From the NCBI RefSeq assembly GCF_003702705.1, contig NZ_QZMN01000008.1:62001-126000 (forward strand): a stretch of 64,000 nt of DNA. Reading direction: 5' to 3'. Source of the DNA: Ornithinimicrobium cerasi. Its GTDB lineage: Bacteria > Actinomycetota > Actinomycetes > Actinomycetales > Dermatophilaceae. The notes beneath the pieces are model-generated. The model did no database searches. It saw only the letters and a program-made list of their open reading frames with translations, and was not told the DNA's origin. Positions 59,919 through 64,000 of the stretch are shown here, piece after piece (within the stretch, counting starts at the first letter, position 1; each line of letters begins with the position of its first letter). Both the position numbers and the translations under genes were made by a program.

Positions 59919-62243
59919 ATGGACGTCGGAGTTCTTCAGGTCGTGGCCATGGTTCTCGCCGCGGTCGTCACCCTCACCGCGGTGGCGCTGTTCGTGCGGT
60001 CGGTCAACAGCTTCGTCACCGTCTTCCGCCTGGGGCAGCCGGCGGCCCGGACGGACGAACCGGGCGCCCGGAGCGTCACGCTCGTCCGCGAGTTCCTCGG
60101 TCACACCCGGATGGCGCGCAAGCCGGTGGTGGCGGTCGCGCACTGGTTCGTGATGGTCAGCTTCGGCCTGCTCTTCCTCACCCTCCTCACCGCCTACGGG
60201 CAGCTCCTCGACCCGCACTTCGTCCTGCCGCTCATCGGCCACTGGGCTCCCTACGAGTGGCTCACCGAGATCTTCGGCTGGTCCGCGGTGGTGGGCATCC
60301 TCGTGCTGATCGTCGTGCGACAGCGCAACCACCCGCGCAGCCAGGGGCGCCGCTCACGGTTCTGGGGCTCCAGCTTCTGGCAGGCCTACTTCGTCGAGGC
60401 GGTGATCCTCGGCGTCGGCCTGTGCATCGTCGCGCTCCGCGCGCTGGAGTATGCCGTGGGCCGCGCCCAGGGCGAGACCTGGGCCAGCGCCCTGCACTTC
60501 CCGCTGACCGCCTGGCTCGGCCGGCTCCTGGAGGGGTTCTCGGTCGGGGCTCTGGAGACGGCGGTCGTCCTGGTCGCGCTCCTGAAGATCCTGATCTCGA
60601 TGACGTGGCTGATCACCATCGCCCGCACCCCGACGATGGGGGTGGCCTGGCACCGCTTCCTCGCGTTCTTCAACATCTGGTTCAAGCGGCACCCCGACGG
60701 GCGCACCTCGCTGGCCGAGCTGCAGCCGGTCATGGTGGGCGGCGAGCCGCTGGACTTCGAGGAGATCGAGGACCTCGACGAGGACGCCGCGCTGGGCGTC
60801 GGCAAGGTCGAGGACTTCACCTGGAAGGGGCTCCTCGACTTCTCCACGTGCACCGAGTGCGGCCGCTGCCAGGAGCAGTGCCCGGCCTGGCGCACGGACA
60901 AGCCCCTCTCGCCCAAGATGCTCGTGCTCAACCTGCGCAACCACCACCAGGCGAAGGCCCCCTGGCTGCTGGCCGACGAGGCGCACCGTGACGCGGCGAC
61001 CGCCTCCCTGGCCCAGCACCCCGGTGACGGGCTCCCGGACCGGCTGCACGGCATACCCTCCGGGTCGGTGCTGGAGGCGCAGCGACCGCTCGTCGGTGAG
61101 ACCGAGGGGGACCCGACCGTGCCCAGCGGCGGTGCCGTCATCGACCCGGACGTGCTGTGGTCGTGCACCACGTGCGGGGCGTGCGTGGAGCAGTGCCCGG
61201 TCGACATCGAGCACGTGGACGCGATCGTGGACATGCGGCGCTACCAGACCCTGATCGAGTCGGCGTTCCCGAGCGAGCTGGGCGGACTGTTCAAGAACCT
61301 CGAGAACAAGGGCAACCCGTGGGGCATGAACGCCCGGCTGCGGATGGACTGGGCCAAGGACCTGCCGTTCGAGATCCCGATGGCGGGGGCTGACGTCGAG
61401 GACATGGCGGAGGTGGACTACCTGTTCTGGGTCGGGTGCGCCGGCGCGTTCGAGGACCGCGCCAAGAAGACGACGCGGGCGGTGGCCGAGCTGCTGCACA
61501 CCGCGGGCGTCACCTTCGCGGTGCTCGGTGACGGGGAGACCTGCACGGGTGACCCGGCCAGGCGCGCCGGCAACGAGTTCCTCTACCAGATGCTGGCGAT
61601 GCAGAACGTCGAGGTCCTCAAGGAGGTCAACGCCACGAAGATCGTGGTGACCTGCGCCCACTGCTTCAACACCATCAAGAACGAGTACCCCCAGGTGGGC
61701 GGCCAGTTCGAGGTGGTCCACCACACCCAGCTGCTCAACCGTCTGGTGCGCGAGAAGCGGCTGACCCCGGTGGCCCGCCCGGGCGAGGCCGACACGTCGG
61801 GCGTCGCGTCGACCGCGGAGACGGTGACCTACCACGACCCGTGCTACCTGGGCCGCCACAACCAGGTCTACTCCCCGCCCCGCGAGCTGCTCGGGGCGCT
61901 GCCGGGGGTGGAGCTGCGGGAGATGCCGCGGCACGGCGAGAAGTCCTTCTGCTGCGGCGCCGGCGGCGCCCGGATGTGGATGGAGGAGAAGCTGGGCACC
62001 CGCATCAACCTCAACCGCACCGAGGAGGCCATCGCGACCGGCGCCGACCGGATCGCGATCGGCTGCCCGTTCTGCCGGGTCATGCTCTCCGACGGGCTGA
62101 CCCAGAAGCAGTCCGAGGGTGCGCGCGAGGAGGTCGAGGTGGTCGACGTGGCGCAGATGCTCCTGGCCGCCGTGCGCCGGGGCGAGGATCCGGAGCGGGC
62201 CGCCGGGACGCAGTCCCAGCCCGACCCCACCCCCGTCGCCTGA
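59919..62243 (+). CDS. Membrane iron-sulfur protein with CCG domains, EtfD-like
   Basis: A 774-residue protein. About five to six transmembrane helices occupy residues 1-240. Two ferredoxin-type clusters follow: STCTECGRCQEQCPAW and SCTTCGACVEQCPVD. Two CCG (heterodisulfide-reductase) domains come next (VTCAHCFNTIKNEYP; KSFCCGAGGARMWMEE). This is the layout of mycobacterial EtfD (Rv0338c type), thought to pass electrons from ETF to menaquinone in fatty-acid oxidation. TACCCT six bases before the ATG indicates a leaderless start. Confidence 0.87.
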   Translation: MDVGVLQVVAMVLAAVVTLTAVALFVRSVNSFVTVFRLGQPAARTDEPGARSVTLVREFLGHTRMARKPVVAVAHWFVMVSFGLLFLTLLTAYGQLLDPHFVLPLIGHWAPYEWLTEIFGWSAVVGILVLIVVRQRNHPRSQGRRSRFWGSSFWQAYFVEAVILGVGLCIVALRALEYAVGRAQGETWASALHFPLTAWLGRLLEGFSVGALETAVVLVALLKILISMTWLITIARTPTMGVAWHRFLAFFNIWFKRHPDGRTSLAELQPVMVGGEPLDFEEIEDLDEDAALGVGKVEDFTWKGLLDFSTCTECGRCQEQCPAWRTDKPLSPKMLVLNLRNHHQAKAPWLLADEAHRDAATASLAQHPGDGLPDRLHGIPSGSVLEAQRPLVGETEGDPTVPSGGAVIDPDVLWSCTTCGACVEQCPVDIEHVDAIVDMRRYQTLIESAFPSELGGLFKNLENKGNPWGMNARLRMDWAKDLPFEIPMAGADVEDMAEVDYLFWVGCAGAFEDRAKKTTRAVAELLHTAGVTFAVLGDGETCTGDPARRAGNEFLYQMLAMQNVEVLKEVNATKIVVTCAHCFNTIKNEYPQVGGQFEVVHHTQLLNRLVREKRLTPVARPGEADTSGVASTAETVTYHDPCYLGRHNQVYSPPRELLGALPGVELREMPRHGEKSFCCGAGGARMWMEEKLGTRINLNRTEEAIATGADRIAIGCPFCRVMLSDGLTQKQSEGAREEVEVVDVAQMLLAAVRRGEDPERAAGTQSQPDPTPVA

Positions 62244-62262
62244 GCTGTCCCGGCCGAGAGGG

Positions 62263-63315
62263 TCAGGGGCGGACGTCGGCCGCGCTCAGCGCGACCGCTG
62301 CGTAGTTCTCCCAGTAGACCTCGCCCCGCAGGTGCATCGCCCAGGCTGCGCGCGGGCCGACGTAGCGCAGGTGCCACGGCTCGTAGGCGTAGCCGGTGAC
62401 GTCCGCGCCACCCTCGGGGTAGCGGATGATGAAGCCGAACCGGTGCGCGTTCTCCGCGACCCACCGTCCCTCGGGGCTCTCGCCGAAGCAGGCGAAGCCG
62501 CCGCAGGTGCCGGTGAGGTCCACGGCCAGGCCGAGCTGGTGCTCGCTGAACCCCGGTCGCGCCGACACCCGGTCGGCCTGCTCGGGACCGGACCGACGGA
62601 CCCAGTCCTCGTAGGTCCCCGCCTGTGTCGCGTAGTCCCGGAACCCGGAGGTCACGGAGACGACCGGGTGCCCGGCCTCGCGCGCCGCCTCGACCAGCAG
62701 CACGAGCTGGTCGGCGACCTCCGCGCGCGCCCGGTAGGGACCGTCGAACAACGGCACCAGGTCGTCCGGGGCGTAGTCGAGCGGTTCGATCCCCTGGTCG
62801 CGGGTCAGCAGCGTGTAGAGGCGCTCCGGTTCACCGGCCTCCAGCTCGGTGGGCGGCAGGCCTGCCACGGCGGCGAACGGGTCGCAGGCCCACCAGACCA
62901 CGGTGGGTCCGAACCGTTCCAGCCCGGCGCGGCCGGCGGCACCGGGGACCGGGCCCTCCGCCCGGCCGACCTCCTGCCCGGGGTCGCACAGGCTCTCCCG
63001 ACGAGCGTGCGGGGTGGACCGACCCGGTTCGCCCGGCACCGTCGGGGTGGCGACGGCGACCGGGGCACTCCGCAGAGCCGGCGCGGTCGGGGCGCCGACC
63101 GGGGCGTCGGCGGACACCGGGCTCACCGCCAGCATCGTGCCGCCCAGCGCACCGGCCACCAGGAGGCGGCCGACCGGTCGCCGGAAGGACCCTCGGACGT
63201 GCCGTCCCACCGGTCCGACAGGGTCGGCCGGGGCGCGGTGCCGCGGACCCCGCCGCGGCACCTGGTGGCGGGGGACCGTGCGGTGGCGCGGCGCAGCGGC
63301 TGGCCGGTGCCTCAT
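62263..63315 (-). CDS. VanY-type D-alanyl-D-alanine carboxypeptidase
   Basis: A 350-residue secreted or anchored peptidase. A His/Arg/Pro-rich cytoplasmic lead (1-48) precedes one hydrophobic helix (about 49-68), then a Pro/Ala-rich linker. The VanY domain has TSGFRDYATQ, FSEHQLGLAVDLTG (zinc His and Asp) and GYAYEPWHLRYVG (catalytic Glu, zinc His). It trims peptidoglycan stem peptides. Ten bases downstream of dcd on the same strand. Confidence 0.9.
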   Translation of the reverse strand: MRHRPAAAPRHRTVPRHQVPRRGPRHRAPADPVGPVGRHVRGSFRRPVGRLLVAGALGGTMLAVSPVSADAPVGAPTAPALRSAPVAVATPTVPGEPGRSTPHARRESLCDPGQEVGRAEGPVPGAAGRAGLERFGPTVVWWACDPFAAVAGLPPTELEAGEPERLYTLLTRDQGIEPLDYAPDDLVPLFDGPYRARAEVADQLVLLVEAAREAGHPVVSVTSGFRDYATQAGTYEDWVRRSGPEQADRVSARPGFSEHQLGLAVDLTGTCGGFACFGESPEGRWVAENAHRFGFIIRYPEGGADVTGYAYEPWHLRYVGPRAAWAMHLRGEVYWENYAAVALSAADVRP

Positions 63316-63325
63316 GGTGCGGTCA

Positions 63326-63907
63326 TCACCCGTTCACCGGCGTCCGGTGGAAGTTCTGGAAGGAGCGGCTGGCGGTGGGTCCGCGCTGCCCCTGGTAGTG
63401 GCTGCCCCGCGGGTCCGAGCCGTAGGGGTGCTCGGAGGGAGAGCTGAGCTGGAAGAAGCACAGCTGCCCGATCTTCATGCCGGGGTGCAGCACGATCGGC
63501 AGCGTCGCCACGTTCGACAGCTCCAGGGTCACGTGCCCGGTGAACCCGGGATCGACGAACCCGGCGGTCGCGTGCGTGAGCAGACCGAGCCGCCCCAGCG
63601 AGCTCTTGCCCTCCACCCGCGCGGCGATGTCGTCGGGCAGCGTGACCTCCTCGAACGTGGACCCGAGGACGAACTCACCCGGGTGCAGCACGAAGCTCTC
63701 CCCGCTGTCCACCTCGACCAGCCGCGTCAGGTCCGGCTGCTCCAGCGCGGGGTCGATGACGGGGTACTTGTGGTTGTCGAAGAGCCGGAAGAACCGGTCG
63801 AGGCGGACGTCCACGCTCGAGGGCTGCACCATGCCGGGCTCCCACGGGGCGAGACGGACGCGTCCGGCGTCGACCTGGGCCCGGATGTCACGGTCGGAGA
63901 GCAGCAC
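63326..63907 (-). CDS. dcd: dCTP deaminase (probably bifunctional, dUMP-forming)
   Basis: 193 residues. [25 protein letters not shown], the [31 protein letters not shown] core with the catalytic Glu region, and C-terminal [14 protein letters not shown] are typical of actinobacterial Dcd, many of which also hydrolyse dUTP. TAGGTT six bases before the GTG implies a leaderless mRNA. Confidence 0.96.
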   Translation of the reverse strand: MLLSDRDIRAQVDAGRVRLAPWEPGMVQPSSVDVRLDRFFRLFDNHKYPVIDPALEQPDLTRLVEVDSGESFVLHPGEFVLGSTFEEVTLPDDIAARVEGKSSLGRLGLLTHATAGFVDPGFTGHVTLELSNVATLPIVLHPGMKIGQLCFFQLSSPSEHPYGSDPRGSHYQGQRGPTASRSFQNFHRTPVNG

Positions 63908-63932
63908 GTGGACAACCTAACGGTGGGTCGGC

Positions 63933-63961
63933 TTGGAGGCGACGGGCGGGGCGGTTAGTAT
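63933..63961 (+). promoter_or_regulatory. Promoter for the downstream tRNA
   Basis: TTGGAG (63933-63938), 17 bases, TAGTAT (63956-63961): a near-consensus housekeeping promoter pointing right, about 28 bases before the probable tRNA-Gly. Confidence 0.65.
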
Positions 63962-63988
63962 GACGTCCCGGCCCGCTTCCTGGGCCTC

Positions 63989-64000
63989 GCGGGCGTAGTT
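63989..64000 (+). tRNA. Probable start of tRNA-Gly (cut by window end)
   Basis: The last 12 bases, GCGGGCGTAGTT, equal the acceptor strand and start of the D-arm of actinobacterial tRNA-Gly. It has a strong promoter upstream and the usual position next to dcd. Only 12 bases are visible, so the anticodon is unknown. Confidence 0.6.

Overview
The window is high-GC (about 72% by eye) and gene-dense. It has GTG starts, many 4-base start/stop overlaps, TANNNT promoter boxes placed 6-8 bases before start codons, and several actinobacterial family markers: a DUF3073 protein, a PurF-linked SCP-2-like protein, an LCP/LytR_C cell-wall gene, an ECF42 sigma factor with its DGPF protein, and a HemD-winged-helix nitrite regulator. 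It is a chromosomal segment of an actinobacterium. By gene content and style I would guess Micrococcales (Intrasporangiaceae/Ornithinimicrobiaceae-like), but the genus cannot be fixed from this stretch.

Layout. 0-5 kb: end of an amidohydrolase, gluconate kinase and permease, an aspartate racemase coupled to an ATP-grasp ligase (a likely D-amino-acid route to the peptidoglycan cross-bridge), YigZ and a CopC-like protein. 6-13 kb: DUF3073, an ABC exporter, purM, a double-GNAT protein, purF and a DsbA-family protein. 13-17 kb: an MFS pump with a divergent HTH regulator, then a nuclease gene (AbiEi-like plus DUF559) bracketed by inverted 60-bp palindromic elements, then the SCP-like gene. 17-28 kb: arginine deiminase, an alcohol dehydrogenase, the SRP RNA, an SBP56/methanethiol oxidase with a membrane partner, tRNA-Ser(GGA), a HerA-like ATPase, the ECF42/DGPF pair, an IS481-type remnant, tRNA-Ser(CGA), a 52-bp tandem palindromic repeat and tadA. 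28-37 kb: upp, an aminotransferase, membrane proteins, an unusual cluster (GTP cyclohydrolase II-RibD reductase fusion, methyltransferase, glycosyltransferase, divergent PTPS-like protein, dehydrogenase, CDP-alcohol phosphotransferase), and def.

37-48 kb is a complete nitrate/nitrite assimilation island. One operon (nirD, narK, nasA, an FAD/BFD oxidoreductase) runs left. The other (nirB, uroporphyrinogen methyltransferase, a HemD-like regulator) runs right. A good GlnR box lies between them. 48-64 kb: a sugar porter, a second aminotransferase, a 2-hydroxyacid dehydrogenase, tRNA-Arg(ACG), a cation/proton antiporter, GTP-type PEP carboxykinase, tRNA-Ser(GCT), an LCP protein, tRNA-Ser(TGA), a YtxH-like protein, cysE/cysK, an EtfD-like iron-sulfur membrane protein, a VanY-type carboxypeptidase, dcd, and the first bases of a probable tRNA-Gly.

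The two items that look most like undescribed biology are the nuclease gene between mirrored palindromic elements (15.55-16.78 kb) and the GTP/pterin-like, glycosyl- and phospho-transferase cluster (31.5-36.8 kb), whose PTPS-like enzyme lacks a usual zinc histidine. All functions are read from sequence motifs and memory of the families; no search was run.
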